Source: Lutimonas saemankumensis (lineage in GTDB: Bacteria > Bacteroidota > Bacteroidia > Flavobacteriales > Flavobacteriaceae). From it: 64,000 nucleotides of DNA. The notes under the pieces are model-generated. The model did not search any database and had not been told where the DNA came from. It was given only the letters and a program-made list of their open reading frames with translations. A program made the position numbers and the translations under genes. Below, one piece after another: positions 26,020-35,124 of the stretch (position 1 is the first letter of the stretch; each line of letters starts with the position of its first letter). The stretch covers positions 1,240,001 to 1,304,000 of the forward strand of contig NZ_JAIUZR010000003.1 of the NCBI RefSeq assembly GCF_020171465.1. Direction: 5' to 3'.

Positions 26020-26799
26020 ATGACTCAAAGAGAAATGCAACTTAAAGCCTTTGGTGACCTGCTGGACATCATGGATGAATTAAGGGAAAAATGCCCATGG
26101 GACCGAAAACAGACTATGGAATCTTTGCGTCATCTTACCATTGAAGAAACTTATGAGCTTGCCGATGCGATTCTGGATAACGACTACAATGAAATTTCCA
26201 AGGAATTAGGTGACCTTCTGCTTCATATTGTTTTCTATGCCAAAATTGGTTCGGAATCAAAAGGGTTTGACATTTTAGACGTGATTCAGGGTATCAATAA
26301 AAAACTTATTGACAGACACCCTCACGTTTTTGGAGATGTGGTGGCTCAGACCGATGAAGAAGTTGCCAAGAACTGGGAACAACTCAAACTCAAAGAAGGT
26401 AAAAAATCGATATTGGAAGGGGTACCCAATTCATTACCTGCCCTTGTAAAAGCAAGTAGGATTCAAGACAAGGCGGCAAGTGCAGGATTTGACTGGGACA
26501 GGTCAGAACAGGTTTTTGAAAAGGTTCAGGAAGAAATTGAGGAACTTCACACGGAAGTTAAAAAAAGTGATTCCTCCAAGGTTGAATCAGAATTTGGAGA
26601 TGTTCTGTTCTCATTGATCAACTATGCGCGATTCATTGATGTTGACCCTGAAAGTGCCCTCGAAAGAACCAATAAAAAATTTATTAAGCGCTTTCAGTAC
26701 TTAGAAAAAGAAGTCGCCAAGGAAGGAAAAGATCTCCGAAAATTAAGCCTGAAAGAAATGGATGTTTACTGGGACAAATCAAAGGCTTATTTCAAATAA
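26020..26799 (+). CDS. mazG: Nucleoside triphosphate pyrophosphohydrolase MazG
   Basis: A 259-residue all-alpha NTP pyrophosphatase that hydrolyses (d)NTPs to NMP and PPi in house-cleaning. The first MazG unit has LREKCPWDRKQTMESLRH and EETYELADAI...KELGDLLLHIVFYAKI, with the EExxE/ExxD metal sites. The second unit has EEIEELHTEV and EFGDVLFSLINYARF. Length and two-domain layout match E. coli MazG. It is the last gene of the ruvX cluster. The 132-base gap that follows holds no gene I can support. Confidence 0.94.
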   Translation: MTQREMQLKAFGDLLDIMDELREKCPWDRKQTMESLRHLTIEETYELADAILDNDYNEISKELGDLLLHIVFYAKIGSESKGFDILDVIQGINKKLIDRHPHVFGDVVAQTDEEVAKNWEQLKLKEGKKSILEGVPNSLPALVKASRIQDKAASAGFDWDRSEQVFEKVQEEIEELHTEVKKSDSSKVESEFGDVLFSLINYARFIDVDPESALERTNKKFIKRFQYLEKEVAKEGKDLRKLSLKEMDVYWDKSKAYFK

Positions 26800-26931
26800 A
26801 TATTTCAGTATAACGCTTGAAGAAATTTATTTATTATTTCCGTTTAGCCCGCTTCTTGTCCTTCTGATTTTGTTTTGGAATTCAATAATAAATATCACTA
26901 ACTTTATTGACTTCAAATCAAATAATTCAAA

Positions 26932-27684
26932 ATGCCGATTCGCCTTTATTTTTTATTGATGCTTTTTTATTCTTCTCAATTTATTGCGCAGAACAATGAA
27001 AATTCTCAATGGGAAACCGTCACTTTTAAATCAGATGATGGATTGACCATTACAGCCGATTTATATCTGAAACACGATAACAAAGCCCCTTTTATTATTT
27101 TATATCATCAGGCGGGATACAGCCGGGGAGAATACAGATCCATTGCACCTAAACTCAATGCCATGGGTTTTAACTGCATGGCTGTTGATCAACGATCTGG
27201 GGATCAGGTAAACGGAGTAGTCAACCAAACCCATAAAGAAGCTGTTTCAAAAGGTTTGGAAACTCAATATCTGGATGCTTTACCCGATATTGAAGCAGCT
27301 TATCTTTATGTCAATTTTGGTATCAAACCGGAAAAAATAATTCTTTGGGGAAGCTCCTATTCTGCTGCCTTAATGTTCTATATGGGTAGTGTTCATCACA
27401 CTAATTTAGATGGTATACTTAGTTTTGCCCCGGGAGCTTATTTTAGGATTAATAATAAGGACCTTAAAACCTACGCAGCTAGAATTACCTGTCCCGTTTT
27501 TGTTACTTCTGCCAGGAGCGAACACAAAAACTGGAAAGCAATGTATGACAACGTTCAATCTGAAAAAACATATTTCCTGCCTCAGTCAGAGGGAAAGCAT
27601 GGTTCAAAAGCACTATGGTCAGATAATCCCAGCCATCAGGAATACTGGATCGCTGTTACAGAATTTTTAAATTCATTGATCTAG
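26932..27684 (+). CDS. Secreted alpha/beta hydrolase (dienelactone-hydrolase-like)
   Basis: A 250-residue protein with a signal peptide (MPIRLYFLLMLFYSSQFIAQ), so it is probably periplasmic. The body has the alpha/beta-hydrolase pattern: FIILYHQAG as the oxyanion strand, nucleophile elbow WGSSYSA (GxSxx), and a late HGSKALW that could supply the His. It resembles the dienelactone hydrolase/BAAT superfamily; substrate unknown. The upstream spacer and the following 31-base gap give no operon signal. Confidence 0.78.
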   Translation: MPIRLYFLLMLFYSSQFIAQNNENSQWETVTFKSDDGLTITADLYLKHDNKAPFIILYHQAGYSRGEYRSIAPKLNAMGFNCMAVDQRSGDQVNGVVNQTHKEAVSKGLETQYLDALPDIEAAYLYVNFGIKPEKIILWGSSYSAALMFYMGSVHHTNLDGILSFAPGAYFRINNKDLKTYAARITCPVFVTSARSEHKNWKAMYDNVQSEKTYFLPQSEGKHGSKALWSDNPSHQEYWIAVTEFLNSLI

Positions 27685-27715
27685 TGGTGAATCTATAATT
27701 GAAACAAATCGAATT

Positions 27716-28834
27716 ATGACAAAAATCAAACAAATCACAGCCTTAATAGAGGAACTTTCTCCGTTGCAATACGCAGAAGATTTTGACAACGTGGGGCTGC
27801 TTGTAGGTAATTCTGAGCAGGAAGTGACAGGGATACTTGTCACATTAGACTGCCTTGAATCTACGGTGGAAGAAGCCATCGTAAATAAATGCAACCTTAT
27901 CGTTGCCTTCCACCCTATCATATTCAAAGGTCTTAAAAAACTGAATGGTAAAAATTACGTAGAACGTACTGTTATCAAAGCCATCAAGAATGATATTTCT
28001 ATTTATGCCATGCATACGGCTCTTGATAATTCTTTCGAGGGAGTATCTGCAAAAATGGCAGAAGTCTTAAAACTGGAGAGTAAAAAAATTCTTTTACCAA
28101 AAAAGGGGTTTCTCAGAAAGCTAACTACTTATGTACCTGAAAATGCAGCTGATCAAGTGAGAGATGCTCTTTTTAGATCAGGAGCTGGACATATAGGCAA
28201 TTACAGTCATTGTAGTTTTAATATGCGGGGAACGGGCACCTATATGGGAAATGAAAATTCCAATCCGGTTATAGGACATAAGGAAGCTGTGGAATCGGTT
28301 TCAGAGAATTTTATCAGTGTGATCTTTGAAAAGGATAAAGAATCTCAGATCATTCAAAGTTTGATTTCTTCTCACCCTTATGAAGAAGTGGCTTATGATA
28401 TCGTTGGCCTTGAAAATGAACACAATAGAATTGGTATGGGAATTGTTGGTGAACTTTCAAAAGAAATGAAGTTGAATGACTTTTTAATGCTTTTAAAGAA
28501 AGAATTCAATACACCCGTTGTAAGGCATTCGAAAGACACCGGTAGAGCGATCCGAAAAGTGGCTGTCTTGGGTGGTTCAGGCAGTTTTGCTATTGAGTCC
28601 GCTATACATTCAAATGCAGATATATATGTTACCGCTGACCTAAAATATCACGATTTTTACAGAGCCGAAGGAAAAGTAGTTCTTGCCGATATTGGACACT
28701 ATGAAAGTGAACAGTTTACAAAAAATATTTTAGTAGAGTATCTTACAAAAAAAATCACTAATTTTGCACCTGCCTTGCCGGAAGGGAGGATTATTTTATC
28801 AAAAATCAATACAAATCCGATCAACTATTTTTAG
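27716..28834 (+). CDS. Nif3-like dinuclear metal-centre protein
   Basis: A 372-residue protein of the NIF3/YbgI family, which forms toroidal hexamers with two metals per subunit. The N-terminal EDFDNVGLLVGN and FHPIIFKGLKK, the second-half metal site around MHTALDNS and the C-terminal DIGHYESEQF are all visible. An inserted domain (residues ~130-240, PII/CutA-like) between the halves is as in long bacterial homologues. The cellular role of the family is not settled. The downstream coiled-coil gene starts 2 bases after its stop, a pairing seen in many Bacteroidota. Confidence 0.9.
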   Translation: MTKIKQITALIEELSPLQYAEDFDNVGLLVGNSEQEVTGILVTLDCLESTVEEAIVNKCNLIVAFHPIIFKGLKKLNGKNYVERTVIKAIKNDISIYAMHTALDNSFEGVSAKMAEVLKLESKKILLPKKGFLRKLTTYVPENAADQVRDALFRSGAGHIGNYSHCSFNMRGTGTYMGNENSNPVIGHKEAVESVSENFISVIFEKDKESQIIQSLISSHPYEEVAYDIVGLENEHNRIGMGIVGELSKEMKLNDFLMLLKKEFNTPVVRHSKDTGRAIRKVAVLGGSGSFAIESAIHSNADIYVTADLKYHDFYRAEGKVVLADIGHYESEQFTKNILVEYLTKKITNFAPALPEGRIILSKINTNPINYF

Positions 28835-28836
28835 AG

Positions 28837-29610
28837 ATGACAAAAAAGAAAGAGGTTACCGTTGAAGAAAAATTAAGAGCTCTGTATGACTTGCAGCTCA
28901 TAGATTCTAGAATTGACGAGATCAAAAATACCAGAGGAGAATTGCCTTTGGAGGTGAAAGACCTTGAAGATGAAATAGCAGGCTTACAAACCAGATTAAA
29001 TAATTTCAGTACTGATATTGAAAATCTGGAGACCAGTATTGCGAATAAAAAGAACAATATTGAGGAAGCAAATACATTATCTAAAAAGTACCAGGAGCAG
29101 CAAAAAAATGTAAGAAATAACAGAGAATTTGATTCGCTTTCAAAAGAAATCGAATATCAGGATCTTGAAATTCAACTTGCAGAAAAGCACATTCGTGAGT
29201 TTGAGGCTAAAATTGCGGCTAAAAATGAGATCATCGATGCTGCAAAAGAAAAAATGCAGGAAAAGGAAGCGCATTTAAAGCATAAACAGGAAGAATTAAA
29301 CTCAATATTGGAGGAAACTGCCAAAGAAGAAGAGTTGCTGCACCAGAAGTCTGAGGAATATGCAAAATTAATTGATGAAAGGCTTCTTAAAGCATATCAC
29401 AAGATTCGTTCCAATGTAAGAAACGGTCTTGCAGTAGTAACTATTGAAAGAGGAGCTTCTGGAGGTTCTTTCTTTACGATACCTCCTCAGCGTCAGGTTG
29501 AAATTGCAACCCGAAAAAAGATTATCACGGATGAGCACAGTGGAAGGATTTTGATTGACTCCCAGCTTGCCGAGGAAGAAAAAGAAAAAATGTCCAAGTA
29601 TTTCTCTTAA
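28837..29610 (+). CDS. DUF164-family coiled-coil protein with degenerate zinc ribbon
   Basis: A 257-residue cytoplasmic protein. Residues ~10-180 are a long antiparallel coiled coil (heptads rich in K/E/L). The C-terminal domain corresponds to the DUF164 zinc ribbon, but its cysteines are gone: the expected CxxC is SGGS at 208-211 and the second pair reads DEHS at 232-235 before GRIL. Metal binding is therefore unlikely here. This loss is in line with other flavobacterial members as far as I recall. It is cotranscribed with the Nif3-like gene; function unknown. Confidence 0.85.
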   Translation: MTKKKEVTVEEKLRALYDLQLIDSRIDEIKNTRGELPLEVKDLEDEIAGLQTRLNNFSTDIENLETSIANKKNNIEEANTLSKKYQEQQKNVRNNREFDSLSKEIEYQDLEIQLAEKHIREFEAKIAAKNEIIDAAKEKMQEKEAHLKHKQEELNSILEETAKEEELLHQKSEEYAKLIDERLLKAYHKIRSNVRNGLAVVTIERGASGGSFFTIPPQRQVEIATRKKIITDEHSGRILIDSQLAEEEKEKMSKYFS

Positions 29611-29657
29611 AATTAGAAATGAGATAATTATTTAGAATAAAAGATTCATTCAGAATA

Positions 29658-31208
29658 ATGAACATATTCAAATCCAATATAAAAAATACAGTCCTGATGA
29701 CTGTATTTTTTTTGTTTGTGATAAGTTGTAAACAAACAAAAAAAGTTGATCGAGGTACCGAATTATACGAAATGCATTGCGCCAGATGTCATATTGCACC
29801 AGACATCGATGACCTTCCAAAAGAATATTGGACAAATTACATTTTGCCTGAAATGGCGGCTCGAATGGGAATTAAAAGTGAGGGATTCAAACCCTATGAA
29901 GGAATGGTATTTGAAGAAATGGAAATCGTTCATAATTCGGGAATCTATCCTTACATGCCCATCTTAAATGAAAGAGACTGGGGCCTGTTAAAGACCTATA
30001 TCCTTGATCTGGCTCCTGACAGCCTGCGAATAGTATCACACGAAGGGGATCTAAAAAAACAAATACAGTTCGAGGCCAATACCTTTGCCATAGACGAAGT
30101 TCCCGGTTCTTTTTTCACCTTTCTTAAATATCAGAAGGAAGGCAATAAATTCTGGACCGGTGATATTTCAGGAAACGTACTTGAACACTCTTTTTCTGAT
30201 GGAAAGACCACTAAACTGCATACAGTAGAAAATGCTGTGGTTGACTATATTGAAAAAGATACCGTAGCTTATATCACCGATATAGGAATTCTGGATCCAT
30301 CGGAGTTATCAACGGGAAGAATCGTTGCAGCATACAAGAATGAAACAATAAAGTTGCCGGATACTCTTCACAGACCCGTAAACAATCTTGTTATCGATCT
30401 GAATAATGATGGAATTGATGAGATGGTTGTCAGTGAGTTTGGCCATCTTACAGGAGAACTCTCAATGCTTGTAAGGAACAATAATGGAACTTATGAGAAA
30501 AGAACGCTGCTTTCTCAACCCGGAACGATTAGAACATTAGCCAGAGATATGGATGCGGATGGTGATCTTGACCTCATAGCCATTACCTCTCAGGGCGATG
30601 AAAGCATTACCATTTTGTATCAGCAGGATAATCTAGTTTTTAAAACAGATAAAGCCATCCGATTCAGCCCCATTTATGGAAGCAGCTGGTTTGAAATGAT
30701 GGATTATGACGGTGATGGCGATATAGATATTGTCACTGTTAACGGCGACAATGCAGATAAAACCTACATCCAGAAACCTTATCATGGATTACGAATTCAC
30801 CTTAATGATGGCAATAATAAATTCAGTGAAGCTTTCTTTTATCCTTTGAACGGTGCCACTCGATTTGTTAGTGATGATTTTGATCAGGATGGGGATTTTG
30901 ATTTTGCAATCATCTCAACATTTCCAGATTACGAGAACAAACCGGAGTATTCACTGGTTTATCTCGAGAACAAAGATTCCGGTTCCTACCAATTTCAGAC
31001 CTATTCCTTTGAGGAGGCTAATTTGAGCCGATGGTTCTTACTGGACAAGGGTGATATAGACCTTGATGGGGACATGGATATTATTTTAAGTGGCTTTACC
31101 TATGTTTTCACTCCTGTTCCAAGATCCCTTACAGTTTCCTGGGGTGAGAACAATGCCGATATCATGGTACTGGAAAATAGACTATTCCATAAAAAAAGCG
31201 AAGAGTAA
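29658..31208 (+). CDS. Monoheme cytochrome c / FG-GAP repeat lipoprotein
   Basis: A 516-residue secreted lipoprotein: the signal peptide ends in FVISC with lipobox Cys24. A single heme c site CARCH is at 41-45, with possible distal methionines nearby (EMAARM). Residues ~225-500 carry FG-GAP/VCBS calcium loops such as DLNNDGIDE, DMDADGDLD, DYDGDGDID, DFDQDGDFD and DIDLDGDMD, so a beta-propeller is likely. The combination of a heme domain and an FG-GAP propeller mirrors the two-gene cassette at 1724-6390. A periplasmic or surface redox protein is the reasonable inference. The 3' end overlaps the convergent UbiA-like gene by 27 bases. Confidence 0.83.
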   Translation: MNIFKSNIKNTVLMTVFFLFVISCKQTKKVDRGTELYEMHCARCHIAPDIDDLPKEYWTNYILPEMAARMGIKSEGFKPYEGMVFEEMEIVHNSGIYPYMPILNERDWGLLKTYILDLAPDSLRIVSHEGDLKKQIQFEANTFAIDEVPGSFFTFLKYQKEGNKFWTGDISGNVLEHSFSDGKTTKLHTVENAVVDYIEKDTVAYITDIGILDPSELSTGRIVAAYKNETIKLPDTLHRPVNNLVIDLNNDGIDEMVVSEFGHLTGELSMLVRNNNGTYEKRTLLSQPGTIRTLARDMDADGDLDLIAITSQGDESITILYQQDNLVFKTDKAIRFSPIYGSSWFEMMDYDGDGDIDIVTVNGDNADKTYIQKPYHGLRIHLNDGNNKFSEAFFYPLNGATRFVSDDFDQDGDFDFAIISTFPDYENKPEYSLVYLENKDSGSYQFQTYSFEEANLSRWFLLDKGDIDLDGDMDIILSGFTYVFTPVPRSLTVSWGENNADIMVLENRLFHKKSEE

Positions 31209-32006
31209 ATACCAAAGAATCGGTAAAGATTCGATCCAGAAAGCCGTGTAGTATCTCTGCCTTCTGACATTTGTAAAGGCTACAAAAATAATGGATATCA
31301 ACATAACCAGGGTGTCTATACCAAAATTGAAACTTCTAAGGTCATTCATTCGGGAACTCAAATAAATAGATCCAAATAATGCAATAATGGCAACCATTTT
31401 TGACCGTTCGGGCCCAATAAATTGCGGTAAGGTCATAAGTTCTGGTTTGTCGAAATCAGCATCTCGAATATCAAAGGGAATTGTAATGGCCAGAACAAAC
31501 AAAAACCGCTGTACGAAAACCAGCCATATTATATCGTTGAATTGACCCGTTAATGAAATTAAGGGTAACAATACGGTGAGTGCCGCCCAAATACCAGAAA
31601 TTATAAGGAGTTTGAGCATGGGAATCCCTCTGAGTCCAATGAGGCCGGATCGAAACGGAAGAACATAAAAAATTGTTGCAAGAACTAGTGGAAACAGAAA
31701 CCAGATCTCTTCTTTCTCCAGTTTCATAAGATAAAAAATACTTGCACCAAGTGCTATAAAGTTTAATGTGATAAGACTTCTTTTATTTCCCCTGATCCAT
31801 ATGGAAATACTTGAATTGAGCCTGTTTAACTGAAAATATCGTATCAGGTTGTACGAAAGGATAGTTCCAAAGAACGATAAATAAGCGATTTCATCGTGGC
31901 TTGTTCCGAACTGCATCAGGGTTAATTTCACAAGCGAATAGACAGCCAGGGCAACATGAATATTTCCAAAAACATAAAAGGAAAAACCTTTTTTTACTAA
32001 GTTCAT
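31182..32006 (-). CDS. UbiA-like integral membrane protein
   Basis: A 274-residue protein with about eight hydrophobic segments. A loop with PFDIRDADFD resembles the second Asp-rich motif of UbiA-type prenyltransferases; the first Asp-rich motif is not obvious (SYNLIRYFQL occupies a similar place). It could be a distant UbiA relative that has lost or changed prenyl-transfer activity. It overlaps the end of the convergent heme/FG-GAP gene by 27 bases and is divergent from gcvP. I cannot assign a substrate. Confidence 0.65.
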   Translation of the reverse strand: MNLVKKGFSFYVFGNIHVALAVYSLVKLTLMQFGTSHDEIAYLSFFGTILSYNLIRYFQLNRLNSSISIWIRGNKRSLITLNFIALGASIFYLMKLEKEEIWFLFPLVLATIFYVLPFRSGLIGLRGIPMLKLLIISGIWAALTVLLPLISLTGQFNDIIWLVFVQRFLFVLAITIPFDIRDADFDKPELMTLPQFIGPERSKMVAIIALFGSIYLSSRMNDLRSFNFGIDTLVMLISIIFVAFTNVRRQRYYTAFWIESLPILWYLLFAFFME

Positions 32007-32090
32007 TCTTCGGTTTCTAAGCTTTAAATGTAAATAATTATTTGGCTATTTTATAACAATCAAAAAACAAATCATTTCGTTAAAATTAAG

Positions 32091-32098
32091 TACTTTTG
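32091..32098 (+). promoter_or_regulatory. Candidate -7 promoter element for gcvP
   Basis: TACTTTTG matches TAnnTTTG, 24 bases before the ATG at 32123. It argues against the TTG at 32096, which lies inside the element, as the start. Confidence 0.5.
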
Positions 32099-32122
32099 TC
32101 ATCCTTAATACACGGAAAAATT

Positions 32123-34969
32123 ATGCGTACAGATTCTTTTGTTTTACGTCATCTAGGCCCAAGCCGAAATGAAGTAACTGAAATGCTTGACTCGATTGGA
32201 GTAAGCTCCCTTGATGAACTGATTTACAATACAATACCTGACGATATACGATTGAAAAAAGTATTGAATTTGCCAGAAGCAATGAGTGAAAATGAATTTG
32301 CCTCTCATATTCAAAAACTCGGGAATTTGAACAAACAGTTCAAGTCTTATATTGGTCTGGGCTATCACCCCACAACGCTTCCTGCGGTTATCCAGAGGAA
32401 TATTTTTGAAAATCCTAGCTGGTATACTTCATATACCCCTTACCAGGCGGAAATATCACAAGGTAGATTGGAAGCACTTCTCAACTTCCAAACTGTTGTT
32501 ACTGACCTGACCGGTTTGCCACTTGCAAATTCGTCTTTGCTGGATGAAGGAACTGCCGCGGCGGAAGCCATGATCATGTTATATAACGGAAGAAGCAGGG
32601 GTCAGAAAAAAAATGGCGCTAATAAATTTTTTGTTTCTGATGAAATCCTTCCTCAGACAAAGGATATTTTAATGACCAGAGCTGAACCTTTGGGAATCGA
32701 ATTGGTTTATGGAGATCACAGAGACATAGAGTTAAGTGAAGAATTTTACGCATGTATCCTTCAATATCCTTCCAGAGACGGAATGATCTTCGATTATACA
32801 GAGTTCATTGAAAAAGCCCATCAACTTGAGATTAGGTCAATTGTGGCAGCAGATATACTAAGTCTTGCCATTTTAAAATCACCGGGTGAAATGGGTGCCG
32901 ATGTTGCCGTTGGAACTACGCAGCGTTTTGGTATTCCATTAGGTTTTGGAGGACCTCATGCGGCGTATTTTGCTACAACTGAAGATTTTAAACGACTTGT
33001 TCCAGGCAGAATTATTGGCGTTACGGTTGATGCGGATGGAAACAGGGCATTAAGAATGGCGCTTCAAACCAGGGAACAGCATATCAAAAGAGAAAGAGCA
33101 ACCTCTAATATTTGTACTGCCCAGGTTTTGCTTGCTGTGATGGCCGGGATGTATGCCGTGTATCACGGAGGAGAAGGAATCAAATATATTGCAAGGCAAA
33201 TTCACTCTTTGGCAAATATCCTCGATCAGGCATTGTTGAAACTTGGTCTGGAACAGGAAAATAAGGCATTCTTTGATACCTTGAAAATCAAAGTTTCCAA
33301 TGCTGATAAGCTCAAAGACCTTGCCGAGGAACAGGAGGTGAATTTCAATTATATTGATGAGACTACGATAAGTGTTTCCATTAATGAAACAACTACAGAT
33401 GCGGATATAGAGCAGATCATAGACATTTTGGCCCAGGCGGAAAATCTTTATTCATTTAAAATAAAAGACTGTCCTGTTAGCCTGTCTATTCCTGACTCAC
33501 TTAAAAGAAAATCAAGTTTTTTAACTCATGAAGTCTTTCATAAATATCACTCTGAGACTGAAATGATGCGTTATATCAAGAGATTGGAACGAAAAGATAT
33601 TTCTCTCGCCGATTCAATGATCTCACTTGGTTCATGTACCATGAAACTCAACGCTGCAACAGAAATGCTTCCTTTGAGCATGAGCAATTGGAATTCAATA
33701 CACCCCTTTGTACCTGTAAACCAGGCTAAGGGATATCATTTGATGCTGAAAGAACTCGAAGCTCAGCTAAACGAAATCACGGGCTTTGCCGCTACATCTT
33801 TGCAACCCAATTCCGGGGCTCAGGGAGAATATGCCGGACTTATGGTCATAAGAGCATTCCATAAATCCAACAAGGAAGAGCATAGAAATATATGTCTTAT
33901 ACCTGCTTCGGCGCATGGTACGAATCCTGCATCAGCCGTTATGGCAGGAATGAAAGTGGTCGTTACCAAAACTTCTGAATCCGGAAACATAGATATCGAA
34001 GATTTAAGAGAAAAGGCGATATTGCACAAAGATAGCCTGGCTGCATTGATGGTAACGTATCCTTCTACTCATGGAGTTTTTGAATCTGAAATAAGAGAGA
34101 TCACAAGGATCATTCATGAAAACGGAGGGCAGGTCTATATGGACGGGGCCAATATGAACGCACAGGTTGGCCTGACCAATCCTGCTAAGATCGGAGCTGA
34201 CGTATGTCATCTCAACCTTCATAAAACTTTTGCAATCCCTCATGGAGGGGGTGGCCCAGGCGTAGGGCCTATTTGTGTTGCAGAACATCTTGCCGAGTTT
34301 TTACCTTCTAATCCAATTGTAAAGACAGGGGGAACAAAAGCTATAAGTGCAATCTCTGCAGCACCTTTCGGTTCGGCCATGGTCGACCTAATTTCATATA
34401 GCTACATTAAAATGCTTGGTGCCAGTGGCTTAACTGAATCTACTGTAACTGCTATTTTAAATGCCAATTATTTAAAATCTCGTTTGGAAAAGCACTATAA
34501 AATTTTATATGCAGGAGAAAAAGGATTTGCTGCCCATGAAATGATCGTGGATTTCAGAGAATTTAAGGCCAAAGGTATTGAAGTAACCGACATAGCAAAA
34601 AGGCTCATGGATTTTGGATTCCATGCCCCTACAGTATCTTTTCCTGTGGCAGGAACATTAATGATAGAGCCAACGGAAAGTGAAAATAAACAGGAAATAG
34701 ATCGATTTGCAGATGCTTTGATCCAGATCAAGCAGGAAATAGATCAATATCAGGATGGAGACAGTGTTCTAAAGAATGCTCCACACACCCAGTCCATGCT
34801 AACCGCAGATGAATGGCCTTACACGTACAGCAGAAAGGATGCCGCATTCGCCCTGGACTTTGTGAGTCAGAACAAATACTGGCCAACTGTTAGAAGGGTA
34901 AATGAGGCTTATGGTGACAGACATCTGGTATGTTCATGTAATCCCATTGAAGACTATATTGAGCAATAA
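32123..34969 (+). CDS. gcvP: Glycine dehydrogenase (decarboxylating), P-protein
   Basis: A 948-residue PLP enzyme, the P-protein of the glycine cleavage system. It decarboxylates glycine and passes the aminomethyl group to the lipoyl of GcvH. The fused alpha2 form is present: the N-terminal half has RHLGPSRNEV and SYIGLGYHPT, and the C-terminal half has the PLP-lysine region HLNLHKTFAIPHGGGGPG. The C-terminus PTVRRVNEAYGDRHLVC is typical. Start is the ATG at 32123 (MRTDSFVLRHLGP), placed by homology and by the promoter element. GcvH and GcvT are not in the window. Confidence 0.96.
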   Translation: MRTDSFVLRHLGPSRNEVTEMLDSIGVSSLDELIYNTIPDDIRLKKVLNLPEAMSENEFASHIQKLGNLNKQFKSYIGLGYHPTTLPAVIQRNIFENPSWYTSYTPYQAEISQGRLEALLNFQTVVTDLTGLPLANSSLLDEGTAAAEAMIMLYNGRSRGQKKNGANKFFVSDEILPQTKDILMTRAEPLGIELVYGDHRDIELSEEFYACILQYPSRDGMIFDYTEFIEKAHQLEIRSIVAADILSLAILKSPGEMGADVAVGTTQRFGIPLGFGGPHAAYFATTEDFKRLVPGRIIGVTVDADGNRALRMALQTREQHIKRERATSNICTAQVLLAVMAGMYAVYHGGEGIKYIARQIHSLANILDQALLKLGLEQENKAFFDTLKIKVSNADKLKDLAEEQEVNFNYIDETTISVSINETTTDADIEQIIDILAQAENLYSFKIKDCPVSLSIPDSLKRKSSFLTHEVFHKYHSETEMMRYIKRLERKDISLADSMISLGSCTMKLNAATEMLPLSMSNWNSIHPFVPVNQAKGYHLMLKELEAQLNEITGFAATSLQPNSGAQGEYAGLMVIRAFHKSNKEEHRNICLIPASAHGTNPASAVMAGMKVVVTKTSESGNIDIEDLREKAILHKDSLAALMVTYPSTHGVFESEIREITRIIHENGGQVYMDGANMNAQVGLTNPAKIGADVCHLNLHKTFAIPHGGGGPGVGPICVAEHLAEFLPSNPIVKTGGTKAISAISAAPFGSAMVDLISYSYIKMLGASGLTESTVTAILNANYLKSRLEKHYKILYAGEKGFAAHEMIVDFREFKAKGIEVTDIAKRLMDFGFHAPTVSFPVAGTLMIEPTESENKQEIDRFADALIQIKQEIDQYQDGDSVLKNAPHTQSMLTADEWPYTYSRKDAAFALDFVSQNKYWPTVRRVNEAYGDRHLVCSCNPIEDYIEQ

Positions 34970-35024
34970 TATTTGAACTGATTGTAAATAAAAACGAGAA
35001 TAAAGCAAAATTTGAAGAATCACA

Positions 35025-35048
35025 TGACGAAAGTGCATTATTTCGTCA
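35025..35048 (+). terminator. Possible intrinsic terminator after gcvP
   Basis: Hairpin TGACGAAA/TTTCGTCA with an 8-base loop is followed by a T-rich run. It lies ~55 bases after the gcvP stop and just before the pdhA promoter region. Confidence 0.5.
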
Positions 35049-35090
35049 ATTTTGTTCTTTTTTTTAGAAATTATTTATCTAAAAAAATTG

Positions 35091-35098
35091 TATTTTTG
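35091..35098 (+). promoter_or_regulatory. Candidate -7 promoter element for pdhA-pdhC
   Basis: TATTTTTG matches TAnnTTTG, 26 bases before the pdhA ATG at 35125. Confidence 0.45.
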
Positions 35099-35124
35099 CC
35101 ATTCCGAAAAAATTTTTAAAACAA

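Noticed and set aside
26762-26959. 65-codon ORF spanning the mazG end and the next gene's start
   Set aside because: Overlaps two strong genes in another frame and has no conserved content.
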